Positions 12,790 through 24,600 of a DNA stretch of 64,000 bases are shown one piece after another (the first letter of the stretch is position 1; the number at the start of each line of letters is the position of its first letter). The DNA is taken from positions 50,436,224 to 50,500,223 of the forward strand of contig NC_044004.1 of the NCBI RefSeq assembly GCF_900496995.4, given 5' to 3'. The notes under the pieces were generated by a model. The model made no database searches, had not been told where the DNA came from, and saw nothing but the letters and a program-made list of their open reading frames with translations. Both the position numbers and the translations under genes were made by a program. The stretch comes from Aquila chrysaetos chrysaetos (lineage: Eukaryota; Chordata; Aves; Accipitriformes; Accipitridae).

Positions 12790-15005
12790 AAAATAATAAT
12801 AAGAAGAAAATGCAAGCCAGCTCAATCAAGTCTGGGTACGGTTTCCATCACGTTCTTAGAGATCACTTTGCCAAGATAGGAAAAACTAAGTCACAGCCTT
12901 AGAGAAGTAGGAAACACCAAGTAAGGTGGCTCTCCCCACCCAGCAGCTAGGGAAACATGGGAAGGAAGGCAGTTTCAGCCAGACCATTTTATCTCTGTGA
13001 CCAGATGGCTTTAAATGCTTCCCCAGAGCTTGGAAAGGGCCAGGCTCTGCTTTGAATTGCTTTTCATACGGCCTCATTAGAAAGTAAAAGGGAAGAAATG
13101 AACAATCTATAACTTTGTGGTATTGGGAAACAGCTCTGTTAATCCCATTTCCTTCCCTGAGCTTACTCAGAGCAGGTCATTCAGCACCAGGGCCACATCA
13201 CCTAATCTGCTTATTGTTGCCCCGCAATCAGAAGCCTGGGCTCCTGCCCGAAGGGCAGATGCATCCTTCTGGGCATTATTAATAAATTGGGAAGGCCCAG
13301 GTTGTTAAATCTGACACCGCTGCTTAATTGTGACGCTCCCAGCACCCAGCTTCTACTTGCTGCTGCAGATCCAAGCAGTGACCACCTCCCAAAGCCAAGC
13401 CTGTGGGAGCGAGGGCAAGAGGGGCAGAGCATCGCTGGGGGAGCAGACAAGAAGCACCCTAGGGCAGGCACTGCAAAGCCCAGGGTGGGGGTACCTGCGG
13501 CACCCCTCGCATCCTGAGCGGCAGGCCTCTAGGTTTCTTGGCCTGTCTGAGAAAAACATGGGCATATCTGACAAGATGCAGAATTTCCCCCTTTCCAGCA
13601 GGGCTGGCGCATGCCCTGCCTGCACATCTGGGATGGGGGGCAAAGCGCTTGCCAGCAACACAGAGCTCAGGTCTTGCTCCCACCTGCTCACAGCTACAGC
13701 ATGGCCTGGCTACTCCACAGGTCACCGCTGCTTTACCTGCCAGCATTGCCACTGAGCTGTGTTTTGTCACCGTAGTAAAAACCTCCTGAGCTCAGGAGTA
13801 GCCAAATGGACTGATGGGCCCTCATACATGGTACCCAGGCTCACCGGGCCACCCAGCTCACTACCAGCCCTTTCCCTCTGCCTCCCTCTCCCCCAGGAGG
13901 ACTATGTCTTCTCAGAGCCGACCTCTACCTCGTGTCCACATGGAAAGGAAAATACAGCCTCCTGCAAGAGTCAGGACTAAGAGATTTCAGACTTTCAGCT
14001 CCTGCTCCTGTCAGGGGCAGGGGTCCCATGGCAGAAGGCAGCCTCAGGCAACACATCAGGCAGGCAGCATTTAGTGTGTTGGTTGGACCCACAGCTCCAA
14101 GGGCAGTAATGGGTGGCTTGGCACGGAGTCAACGGCTGGAGCGGGGTAAAAGTTAAAAAAGTTAATGGGACAGAAAGAGAAACAGCAATCCCTAGCTTAG
14201 TTTCTCAGCTGAGGAGTGCCAAATTTTAGCAAATTACTACCTGTATACGACAAAGCCAGGTGTCCCCAGTCTGGACCTATGCACAGCTGGCTGTCAGCAT
14301 TGATGCCCTGCAGACGCGGCTGGGGACATGAGCCTCTGGCTCAATCCAACCCACCCCTGCCTTCCAACTGGGCTGAGATCCAGTGATCAACAGCTCCGCA
14401 ATCCGTCCCCAAAATGATCTGGCACCCACAGAGCAGAAGGGCTTCAGGGGCACTTGGGCAATAGGGGTGGGACGGAAGAGTGGGGAAGGGAGCGGGTCCA
14501 GCAGCTGGTCCAGCACAGACCCACCCAGCCCTCCAGGTGGCCGAGGCCACGAATCCAGCGGTGCAAAGGTGCTGGGGCACACACATGCAGCCCTCTAGAT
14601 CAGCTGGGGTTGCTCATCCCAAATTAATCCACAGAGGATGCTGCCCTCTTTTGGGCTCAGCGTGACTGGCAGAAATTCAGGGAAATTTGGAGAGGCCCAA
14701 GACCAGTGCTTTTTGGGGCTCAAAACCTCGCATAGGGGTTCTTCAAATGTGGTGACTTCCCATACCTATCTCAGTGGACATTCCAGGGGCTTTACCCACT
14801 GAGATCCAGGCTGCTGCGCCTGCGGGTGGCCTCTGAGTGCAGCCTGGGAAGGGAAGAGCAGGGCCAAGCTCGGGAGCGGTCCCTGAAGGACAAGGAGACG
14901 CTTGCTGGGATGGACAGCAAGAAGATGAAGACCAAGGGTTGGGAAGGTCTCCTGGGCCTGGGGAGGACCACGGCGTCCTTACCAACTGTGAGAGCCGCTA
15001 GCATT
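12790..15005. other. Non-coding region 5' of CLDN23
   Basis: No gene recognised. Base composition rises in G+C toward CLDN23. Many overlapping open frames on both strands are by-products of that composition. Confidence 0.5.
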
Positions 15006-15007
15006 TC

Positions 15008-15060
15008 ATCTTAATTAATGATTTTCATAAATTAATTCAGTTGATAGTAAAATAAGTTCA
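15008..15060. promoter_or_regulatory. AT-rich homeodomain-site cluster upstream of CLDN23
   Basis: A sharp AT-rich island in GC-rich surroundings, about 560-610 bases before the CLDN23 start. It contains TTAATTAA/TAATTA cores twice (near 15013 and 15033) and a TTTATGAAAA string on the minus strand, which fits the CDX-type TTTATG consensus. These are sequence matches only. A role in CLDN23 control is an inference from position. Confidence 0.3.
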
Positions 15061-15149
15061 TGGCCAGTTTAAGTGAGCCATAACAGGGTCCTGTGCTTCC
15101 CCAGCAGGGAGAAGTAGGGACCGAGCACTGCCAAGCCCTCCCAAGGGGT

Positions 15150-15620
15150 GACGCTGAGACGTCCCAGTGCCACCTGCAGCAGCCCGGGGATGGCTGACTG
15201 CCCCCAGCACCGCAGCTACCTGCAAGGGGAGAGGGGAGGCCAGAGCTTCGGCGGTTCCCGCAGGCTCCCGCACCCCTGGCAGGTGCTGCCCCTGCAGCAG
15301 CACTCGGGGCTGGGTGCCAGCCAGCCCTGCCTGTGCCGGGCTCCTCCCTGCCTGCACTTCCTTCTGCCGCTGGCACCTCCCCGTAGTCCTGGGCACAGCC
15401 GGGACGGTGGCCTGCGCCGGCTTCGGGGGGCCCTGGGACTACTGCCCGACCGTGGGATATCCCCGCCTGCACCGAGCAGCCCAGGGGCACCAGTGCCACC
15501 TCTTCTGCCCAGGTGACGGGCAGCAGCGGTGAGCCTCTGCTCTCCCCCGGAACCCCCGCGGACCTCCCTGCCTCTGGCGAGCAGAAGCACACTGGAGCCC
15601 GCTTCACCCACCTCTCCAAC
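15150..15620 (+). promoter_or_regulatory. CpG-rich 5' flank of CLDN23
   Basis: G+C-rich, CpG-containing region directly before the CLDN23 start codon. It likely holds the promoter and 5' UTR. No TATA box is apparent close to the gene, and I cannot fix the transcription start. Long open frames on the opposite strand here reflect GC content. Confidence 0.5.
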
Positions 15621-16322
15621 ATGCGGACTCCGACGGCGATGATCGTGGGGCTGGTGCTGTGCCCCTGCGGGCTCCTGCTGACGCTCACGGGCACGCTGGC
15701 ACCCAGCTGGAGGCAGGTGAGCCTCATACCCAACCAGCCCGTTGACCTTGTCTTGGAGCAGGGCATCTGGGACATGTGCAGCGAGCGGCAGAGCAGCCAC
15801 GACCGCCACTGCGGGCAGGCTGATGAGCTGGGCTACTTTGAGCAGGTGCCTGTGCGAGTGGCCCAAGGGCTAATGCCTACCTCGCTGGTGCTCACTTTCT
15901 TGGGCTTGGTGGTGGCTGCCCTGGGGGTTCGCTGCTGGCAAAAAGAGCCACGGCACCTGCTGGCTGGTGTGGCAGGGCTTGTGCTGCTCCTCTCAGGGCT
16001 GCTGAGCCTCGTGCCTGCCTCCTGGTACACGCACGAGCTGTGGGCACTACCTGCGCCCGCTAGCAGCACGCTGGTTGTAGGCTACAGCTTGGTGCTGAGC
16101 TACTTGGGAAGCTGCCTGGAGATCTTGGGGGGGCTGGCCCTCACCCTCAGCTTCCACCACTGCTGCAAGAAGCGCAGGGCTCCCAAACTGCCCCCCAGCC
16201 CTGTGCTGGAGGCTGGGCCGTGCTCCATCTCTGGGGCTTACCGCAATCCCTGGGATGTCCTGGAGGACGAGCGAGATGGACAGCACCGGAGGAGCACCCT
16301 GCCTTGTGACTCCGACTTGTAG
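15621..16322 (+). CDS. CLDN23: Claudin-23
   Basis: Single-exon gene for a 233-residue four-span claudin of the tight-junction family. The N-terminus (MRTP...GLVLCPCGLLL.LTGTLAPSW) and the extreme C-terminus (LPCDSDL) match CLDN23 as I remember it. Membrane spans lie near residues 7-27, 84-103, 113-132 and 152-178. The first extracellular loop has the claudin signature W30...G-I-W50..C53...C64, with Ile where most claudins have Leu. The start at 15621 is the first ATG in frame and gives the canonical N-terminus. The cytosolic tail (179-233) is shorter than in the human protein (about 292 residues in all) but keeps the conserved last residues, a possible protein-binding tail. Unusually, TM4 carries a Glu at 167. 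Claudin-23 is known from epithelia such as intestine. The absence of introns fits the mammalian gene. Confidence 0.95.
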   Translation: MRTPTAMIVGLVLCPCGLLLTLTGTLAPSWRQVSLIPNQPVDLVLEQGIWDMCSERQSSHDRHCGQADELGYFEQVPVRVAQGLMPTSLVLTFLGLVVAALGVRCWQKEPRHLLAGVAGLVLLLSGLLSLVPASWYTHELWALPAPASSTLVVGYSLVLSYLGSCLEILGGLALTLSFHHCCKKRRAPKLPPSPVLEAGPCSISGAYRNPWDVLEDERDGQHRRSTLPCDSDL

Positions 16323-16740
16323 CCCCAGCACAGGGACAGCAGTGGGCACCGGCCAGCCCGCCTGCCTGACACTGAGAGCAGCGCTGGCTCCTGCCCCTCC
16401 AAGCCATGTCCTTCTCTTGGGGTACCTCAGGGCAGGCTGGAAACAAAACCAAGGACCTGGCTTGAATCTCTGCAACCTCCTCAAAAGCCTGCCGTGCTCC
16501 GGGCCCCACAACTGTGCCAAAGCCATGCTGAGTTGAGGACCAGCCCTGGCTCCACTGCCTCCATGCAGCTTTTAGCTCATCCTCCTGCAATGCACAGCAG
16601 CTTAGGCAAAGGCAGCTCCGGTGTTCCCACGTGAGCATGGTATAGGTTAGCACCTTGTAGCCTTCAGGGCTGGGAATAGGGGAGGGGAGGGGAGCACCTC
16701 CCACATGTCTCTGCTCAACTCAGGGCTGTGCAAACAGCAA

Positions 16741-16746
16741 AATAAA
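16741..16746 (+). terminator. CLDN23: CLDN23 polyadenylation signal
   Basis: AATAAA, 418 bases after the CLDN23 stop, followed within 30 bases by a G/T-rich stretch (gggtctgtgctgtgggatgg). This gives a 3' UTR of roughly 440 bases. Confidence 0.85.
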
Positions 16747-16978
16747 TGAAGAGGAATGGGTCTGTGCTGTGGGATGGTTATGGGCTTTCTGCCAGGCAGG
16801 CTGGGCTGACAGCCAGAGTGCAAGGCCAACCCAGCTCCCCCATGCTTTGCCTGAAGCAGGGATGAAAGGTCTGTAAAAGGGTACAGGTAGCTTTTATAGC
16901 ACCTTCCTCAAGGACTTTTCCCCTATGGTCAAAATCAGCTCTGGAAAAGGTTTCTCATTCCCTGAGTACAGCCACTTC

Positions 16979-16997
16979 GGGGGGGGGGGGGGGGGGG
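16979..16997. repeat. Run of 19 G
   Basis: Uninterrupted homopolymer between CLDN23 and the LRP-like gene. The length is probably uncertain in the assembly. Confidence 0.9.
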
Positions 16998-17504
16998 AAG
17001 AGATGACAGGGGAAAAAATAGCATATATTTCTTCCCCTTTCATCATTAGCTTGGTGCGAGGCAGTAAAACTGGTCTCGCTGGTTTGTAAGGGACACTCAG
17101 GAGGTCAGAACTGCACTATAAAATGCTGCTTGGCACCCTGCATAACAGGGCAAGAGCCGAACCAGCTTCCTTGCAGAGCTATTTGGCCAGATTTTTACCC
17201 CAGGAGAGCCCAAAGCACCCTGGTCGGCAAGCTAAGCCTTGCTGCAGAGAGACAGTGGATTGAGATGCCCTAAGTGTGATTAAGGGATGGTACAGGATGC
17301 CCTGTGTGATGCAGGGGGGGGGGTCAGATTCAGGTGGCTCAGAGAACGTGTTGGAGCTGGAGACTTCCCGAAAAGCCTCCCAAAGCTTTTTGCTCTGGAC
17401 TGTAAGTTCCCTGGAGCTTAGAGATCTGGGAAGAGCAAACCAACCCCCCCTTCCCAGCCCACACACAAACCACAATAGCACCAGAGATGCTGCACAACAT
17501 TCCT

Positions 17505-17510
17505 TTATGA
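17505..17510 (-). terminator. Probable polyadenylation signal of the LRP-like gene (CATAAA)
   Basis: Minus-strand CATAAA, a known variant hexamer, about 230 bases after the proposed stop. It is followed on the minus strand by a GT-rich element (ttgtggtttgtgtgtggg). No AATAAA is nearer. Confidence 0.5.
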
Positions 17511-17739
17511 AAATACAGTGTCGGGGCAAGATGGTCCCTTTCTCAGCGGGGCTGGCAGCTCCTGCAGAGATCACAGACAGGTACATCAAGGATGAGTCTG
17601 AGCCAGCCTCCCTGGACCCACCCCACATCTTGGCACAGGGGCTCCAGCCACAGATGGAGGGGGACAGCCCCTGTACCAGCCAGACTCTAGGCACCCCCAG
17701 GTCTCGCCCCTCTTCCCCAGCAGGAGGGCAGAGCTTGCC

Positions 17740-18646
17740 TCAGGAGTGGGCACCATGCCAGCGCTGGGCCTGGGGAAGGATCTGCATATGGGGGGTGGGG
17801 GGCTTTGGGGCACCCCACAGTGGCAGGGGGGTCCCTACCAGGGCCTGCTTCAGATGCTACTCACCTCTTTCCCATCGTAAGCTTCATTCACAAAGGTATC
17901 GCTCTTGGGGGGAAGCTCTTCCTCCTCCTCATCCTCTTCCTCAGGATCGCTTTCACGGTGGTACAAGGTCAGCACTCGGGTGGAGGCAGTGCTTGAGGTC
18001 CTGGGGAGGAAAAAAAGTACACTGAGGATGGCATGGCCATCTCCTAGAGATGGGGCAGATCCCAAGGTCCTGCCATAAATCCCCGGTAACAGCCTGCCAG
18101 GGTGATCGGAGCTTTCCACGTAGCCCAGGAGTGCCCCAGGACACCACGCTGTCCCTGGGCAGGGAGACCGTATCCCTCTCCATCCCCAGTTGTACCTGGC
18201 CCAGCCCAGCCCCAGAGCTCACCTCCTCCGCCTGTCCCGCCTCCGCATGTAGGCCAGGGCCCCCACAGCAGCGACAGTGAGCAGCAGGAGCACAGCCACC
18301 CCCAGGGCGATAGGTCCTGCAACGGGCTTCACCTCTGCCTCCTCACAGTAGTTGCCACGATAGCCCAGGGCGCAGTGGCACGTCACTCGCCCAGCCTCGA
18401 TGGCGCAGTCCCCGCGCAGGTTACACGTCTCACTGCTGCACGGCACAGCCCCCAGCACCTCCTCAGTGCTGGGGGGTACGAGGAAGGGCTCTCCATGCTC
18501 CCGGGGGCCAGGGGCTGCCGGCAGGCTGGGGCTGGGCTGCTGAGGCTTGGGTGCAGCTGTGGGTAAGGCTGGTTTCTGTTCTTCCACATGGGACATTCTG
18601 GATGGTGCCACTGTGGGGACCTGTGTCCCCATCTCCATGGAGGGGC
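17740..18646 (-). other. LRP-like gene, exons 31-33: stalk, EGF, membrane span, cytosolic tail
   Basis: Exons: 18223-18646, 17865-18000, 17740-17769. Exon 31 has a Pro/Ser-rich stalk, a juxtamembrane EGF (CNLRGDC...[12 protein letters not shown]), a span ([20 protein letters not shown]) and a basic stop-transfer run (RRRDRRRR). Exon 32 encodes a Ser/Thr start, an acidic run ([11 protein letters not shown]) and [10 protein letters not shown]. The tail therefore has a single N-x-x-Y motif, NEAY, where LDL-receptor proteins usually have NPxY. The last exon reads AQRWHGAHS and stop. An alternative acceptor 12 bases upstream would add ILPQ in the same frame. Confidence 0.8.
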
Positions 18647-21600
18647 CTGGAGGGATGAACATAGGTCAGCAGAGACCCAGGTGAGACCCCCCCCCCCTTC
18701 CTAAACTGGGGGAGACTGGGCAGGCTCCCCACCCCGTGCGCAGCCAGGTCCCTTGCACGCCCCTGCCATGGGCAGGCACTCACAGTCAGACTCATCGGAG
18801 CCGTCAACGCAGTCAGGGCGCCCGTCGCAGACCTGCTCTTTGGAGATGCAGCTCTGGAGGTCAGGGCAGGCCTGGAGCGGGGCCAGGCAGGGCGGTGCTG
18901 GCATGCATGCCACCCCACGCACCAGGTGGTAGCCGGGGGAGCAGCGGCACAGCCGCCCTGCAGGGTTGGGCAGGCAGAGCTGGGCACAGCCCCCGTTGCT
19001 CTTCGCACAGCCGTTGGTGCCTGCCAAAACAGCATGGGTTAGCATGGCCACCACAGGGCACGGCTCAGCCCCCCCCAATGCCCCGACCTAGGGCAGCCCC
19101 AGACCCACCTTCCTGCGAGAACTGGCTGTAAATCCTTATAGCTACCAACTCCTGTTCCATTGGGAACCACCAGCTCTCAGCCCGCTCCAGCCGGCTGTGC
19201 CAGATCTTGCTGGAGCCTGGGAGACACATGGGGTCAGCACTGCTCCATCTCTTCTCGCAAGGGTGCCCGGAATGGGAGGTGGGGTCCCCCAGCCTGCCCT
19301 TCACCCCCGGAAGGGGCAGCCGGCACCCCACGGAGACTGGCAGACACCCCTGTGTCCTGGTGCAGTAGGAGGAGCTGGCCAAAGCACAGCAAATGGACTC
19401 ACCGTTGGTTGAGGTCGTGCTCCAGAGCAGAAAGCCTTCTCCGATGGCAAAGAGCGAGAGGCCGTGCAGCCCTTCCCGCACCACGCGGAAGCGGGATCCG
19501 TCCAGCTCAACGCTGCTGATGGTACCTCTCTCTGCAGGGCAGAGACGCAGGGACATCAGATGCAGGGGCACAGAGGGCTCCGGGCTGCACCTCGGGGCTG
19601 TGCCGGGCTGTGCCCTGCGGACCGAGTGCCTGAACCACCGCTACACCCCCAGCAGGGCCCCGGCTCAGCCCACACTCACCGCGGTCTGCCCAGTACAGCC
19701 GGGTGCCGGCACCCCCGAAGGCGAGGCCAGCGGGAGCCCGGGCTCTCCTCCAGACCACTCTGCGGCCGGTGCCATCCATGGCCGCGCACTCCACTGCGGC
19801 GCTGGGCCGGCGGCTGCCTGCCGCCGTGACAAAGCACATGGTGGAAGCACGAGGACACAGCGCCAGCCAGGCAGCGCCCTGCAGCCCCTCGCTGAGCAGC
19901 ACCAGGGCCCACCGCCCCCCCGGAGCTGCCACACGGATGCTGGGCGGCTGCCCCCCGATCCAGTACAGGTTCCCGCTCAGCCAGTCCAGGGCCAAGGACG
20001 TCACCGTGCCCTCCACAGCCACCGCCTGCTTCCAGGACAGCCGGCCCCGGTCCTTCAGGCGCAGCAGCCCGATGGAGTCGCCCCCCACCTCCGCAAAGTA
20101 CAGGCTCTTGTCTTTCACTGCGTAGTCGACGGCTGTCAGGCGGCCCACCTTGGCCAAGGGCAGGGCTTGGTGTGGGGGAAGGCCTTGGGATCCAGCCGTT
20201 GCGGGCAGGTCCTTCAGGTAGACCTGGAGGAAGGAGGCAGCGCTAGGACAGGGACCCCACTCCCCTGATGACAGCGATGGCAGCGGCCCTCAGGGCCGGC
20301 TCAGGAGGACAGTACCTGTGCCACGGCTGCCGGTGACACCAGGAGGGCAAAGGCCGAATCGCGGAGGGGCAGGCAGGTGGTCTCATCGTCGGCCAGCGTC
20401 AGCCTGGCGGGGCACCGGCACTGCCCGGCGTGCCTGGCGCTCAGCAGGCACAGGTGGGAGCAGCCACGCGCCACGCACGGGTTAGGGGCCACGGGGCGCA
20501 GGGCTGGGTGCATCACCTGTGGGAAGGGCAGGCTCAGCCTCAGAGCCCTGCCAGTGCCCAGCACGACTGACACCACGCCGTGCTGCCGAGGCCCGGACGC
20601 GGCCCAGCTGGGGGCAGAATAGCGAGGCAGAGATGCTCCAAGAGGACCAGAGACCCTTGACTGCAGGGACTGCTGCCCAAAGACCACCGGGATGGGGGTA
20701 CAGCTCCCAGTGGCTCTGCACTCAGAGGATGGCGGGGCCGTGCAGGGTGGGACCCCCAGCAGAGCTGGCACAGCAGGGTTCAGGGCTCCCCCAGGTAGGT
20801 ACCTGGAGGCCGTGGGGCTGCCCGTGTCGCTTGAGCAGCACGGTCCTGTTCTTCCCGCTGGCCTTATCCACTTGCTGCACGGACCATGCCTTCCTCTCGG
20901 ACCAGTAGAGCTGCCCCTCGCACACCGCCGCTGCGAAGGGGCTCCGGACCCAGCCCAGCTGCAGGACCTGGCGGAGAGGCCGTGAGCACCCACCCCGGCT
21001 CCCATCAGGAACCCGTCACCAGAGCCACACCACAGACCTTCACACTGGTGCCATCCAGACGTGCAGAACCAATGCTGCCCAGCTTCTCATCCAGCCAGAA
21101 GATCCTCCAGGTGGGGAGGTCGAGGGCCAGTGCTGTGGGCCAACCCAGCCCCTGGGCCAGCAGCACATGCCGCCGACTCCCATCCATGGTGGCCTCCATC
21201 AGCCGTGGGTGGCTCCCCACCTCTGACCAGTACAACAGCCTGGTGGGAAGAGAGGTGCTGGCCCACGGAGCTGGCACAGCATCGTCCCAGTACCAGGGCA
21301 GCCCAGAGGAGCGGCATGGAGCTTCCCACCCCATCAGGGATGCACTGAGAGCTCCACCCAGGGCAGGGGCAGGGGCAGGTGCCTTCTTCCCCACTTGCAC
21401 ACCCCCGACAGCACCCAGGTGAGGCCATCCCAACTCTTCCCCAGCCTGTCCACCTGCCTCCGTGGAGGAAAGCAGGGCAGCGCAGGGCAGGGATGGCAAG
21501 GAGGTCCCCATGTCCTCTTGTCCTAGACTTACCCTGCCAGAGGCTGGAGCACCAGGGAGTGGGGCTGGTCCAGGTCTCCATCCATCACCACGGTGTACTC

Positions 21601-24600
21601 TGGTATCCCTCGCCAGGCAGCCCCCAGGCGAGTGGCCAGCACCTGCCCTGCTGCCCCATCTGTCCAGTACAGGTTCCTCCCAAGCCAGTCCACTGCTACA
21701 CAGTCTGATCTCACACCTGCAATGCGCTCAAGAGTCAGCACCTGTGGGGTGACAGCTGCATGGCCCTTTGGCACAATGCTCCCCACCCAGGTCCCCTCCA
21801 TCCCAGGAGGTCCGGCTCCACCCAGCCCTGCTCCCACCAGCACCTCTCCACACAAGGGGACACAGCCTGGCACCCACTGCAACCTGGAGATTGCACAGCC
21901 ACAGAGAGGCCAGCCCTGCTAACCCCACGCTGTCAGAACCCACCTTTCACCAGTGTGCCTTTCTTGCCCGAGTCGAGGTCCTGCCAGCGGATGCTCTCTG
22001 TGGCCAAGTCCATCCAGAAGACTTTCCTCTCCACCAGGTCATAGTCGAGTGAGAAGACAACGCGATCCTTGTCAGTAGCCAGTAGCACCTCCTCACGCCC
22101 ACTCCGCAGGCCATAGGACAACACCTCTGACTGCACGGCCACCAGCAACATGGGCTCTGGTCCTGGGGCAACACAGGCGCCCGGACTCTGCTCAGTGCTG
22201 GTGGCCCCAGCACACGCAGGCAGGAATCATGGCGCTCACAGGCATTGGAGCCTGCTGGGACTCGGCCCTGCCGCACAGCATGTTCCTCAGCTAGTGAAGG
22301 TGGATCTTCCGATCAGCCACGGGCTGGCAAGCGGCAGCTCACAGCTGAGTGGGGCCTGGGAGGCCACATGGCAGAGGGGACAGGACCATTCGTGGGACTA
22401 CAAGGCTCATGGGCAGCAGGCACGGGGGGCAGGTACCCACCGGCTCCTGGTGTACCCTAGAGTGCCATGGACCCTCGGCGCTGCTTGACCGTCACAGGGC
22501 TTACCAGTGAGTTTGCAGACACGTCCATCAGGCTCCAGCAGGTAGCCAGGGAGACAGCCACAGCTGTAGGACCCTGGAGCATTGAGGCACGTCTGGCTGC
22601 AGGCTCCCTCGCCCCGCTCCATGCACTCGTCTATGTCCACGCAGGACAGACCGTCCTCGGCCAGCCGATAGCCCGGATCACACCAGCACCGCTGCGGGGA
22701 AAGGGGCTGTCAGGGTCCTGCCTTGAGGACACATGAGGGTCCCTCCTGCAGCTGGACCAGGGCAGCATGGCGGGGTAAGCCCCTGGACCAGGGCTGCTGG
22801 CACTCACAGGGCCCTGGGGCGAGGGGTAGCAGAGATGAGTGCAGGACCGCTGGCAGGGCACAGAGCAGTTCCCCCCCTCATCCGAGCCGTCTGCGCAGTC
22901 CTGCTGGCCATCGCACACCAGGGATGCATTCAGGCAGGCCCTCAGCCCACATGTGTACTCGTGACTCTGGCAGGGAGCAGGTTGGCCTGCAGGGACACGT
23001 AGGGAAGCCTGCCCTGAGCCTCGTCCGCCAGCTCCTTTTGCTCAGCTGGGGCAGATTCAGCTGCTCCCGCAAGGTGCCCAGGGCTCACTTGCAGCCACCT
23101 TGAGAGCCGTGCCTGTAGCCTGGCTTCAGGTTATCCTAATCCCAAGGCCACCAGCCCTATAGGAACAACAGCTACCCAGGGCCTGGAACCACCACAAATG
23201 CTTGGAAGAAGCAAGCAGCACACAGGGCCTTTCGCCTCTGTACAGACACGTCCCCACCTCCCTCTGTGCTGGGCACCCACCAACCACCCCTGGGTGAGAC
23301 ACAGAGGGGATAAAAGCAGGGTGTTGCTCACAGCCAGCCTCATCGCTGCCATCTGTGCAGTCACTCTCTCCGTCGCAGCGCCAGACGTCAGGGATGCACT
23401 CGTGGCCATGGGAGCAGCCCCACTGCTGGTCCCCACACAGCCCTTCCTCCCAGGGACAGCCCTACAAGAGCAGAGGGTGAACAGGGCCACCAGCCCTCCT
23501 GGGAGCGAGCAGGGACAGGCTGTGTCCCCACCACCCCACTCACCTGCTCGTCTGTGCCATCCCCACAGTCGGCGGCACCATCACAGCGCCAGGCCTCCGG
23601 CACACACTCCCCGCTGTGGGGACACGCCACCTCACCCGTGCGGCAGAGCAGCGGCCGGGGCACGGCGCAGCCCTCCTCGTCCGAGCCGTCCCGGCAGTCG
23701 CGGTCGCCGTCGCAGCGCAGGGCCAGGGCCACGCATTGCCCGCTCCGGCAGGGGAACTCAGCCGGACCGCACTCCTTTGGCACTGCGGGCAGATCCAGGG
23801 CTGAGCGGGGGCACTGTCCCCATCCCTGTCCCCATCCCACCAGTGCAGGCATGGCACTGAGCAGGGTACGGCCCCTCCAGCCGCTCGGCAGGTTGCCCCA
23901 GGCAGTGCCTGCTCCTGGACCCGCAGGAAACTTGGCACACCCACCTGTGGGGCAGGCAACCCCCCAGAAGCCCCTGTCCCATCCAGCCCCAGGGTCTCAC
24001 CACAGCCCTGCTCGTCGGTGTGGTCCAGGCAGTCGGCATGGCCGTCACACACCCAGCTCTCAGGGATGCAGCGGGTGGCAGCGTCACAGCGCAGGGCGCA
24101 CTCCTGCGTGGGGCTCCAGCAGCCTGTCTCATCCGAGGCATCAGGGCACTGTGGCACCCCATCGCAGCGCTCCGCAGCCCCGATGCATATGGCTCCGCTT
24201 GCACAGTGGAAGGCCCCTGGGGAGACAAGGCGCCTTGCTAAGCCTGCAGTAGGCAGCCAGGGTGCCCAGACCCTCTGCTAGCCCCCCAGTGACCTAAAAT
24301 GGCCCCATGCTACAGCAAAAGGGCTTGGTCCCTCCTAGTCAGTGCATCTCCAGCAGCCTAGGTCCCGAGCAAGGCCAGCGAGGCAGTCTCAACTCAGCCA
24401 CATCCAGGTCACCACGAGCAGTGGTGCCCCTTCTGACAGCACCTCCAGCCCAGCACCAAGCTCAGAAGAAACCAGTATGCCACATCACAAGCACCAGAGC
24501 CCGGGACACACTCAGACCTTCCCAGGGTCCCACCCCACCAACCCCACCAGGAAGCAGCCAGAAGCCCTGGCACAGGGCAACCCAGCTGCACAGGGGACTG

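Noticed and set aside
15513-15620. Possible 36-residue N-terminal extension of CLDN23
   Set aside because: The frame opens with GTG and contains no ATG before 15621, where the canonical MRTP start lies.
15032-15866. Long minus-strand open frames overlapping the start of CLDN23
   Set aside because: High G+C removes stop codons. CLDN23 on the + strand explains the region, and the minus frames have no domains.
21717-21745. Alternative acceptor (cccacag) about 27 bases upstream of LRP exon 23
   Set aside because: Using it would put the junction in the wrong phase and cause a stop in the next codons. The acceptor ending at 21717 keeps the frame.
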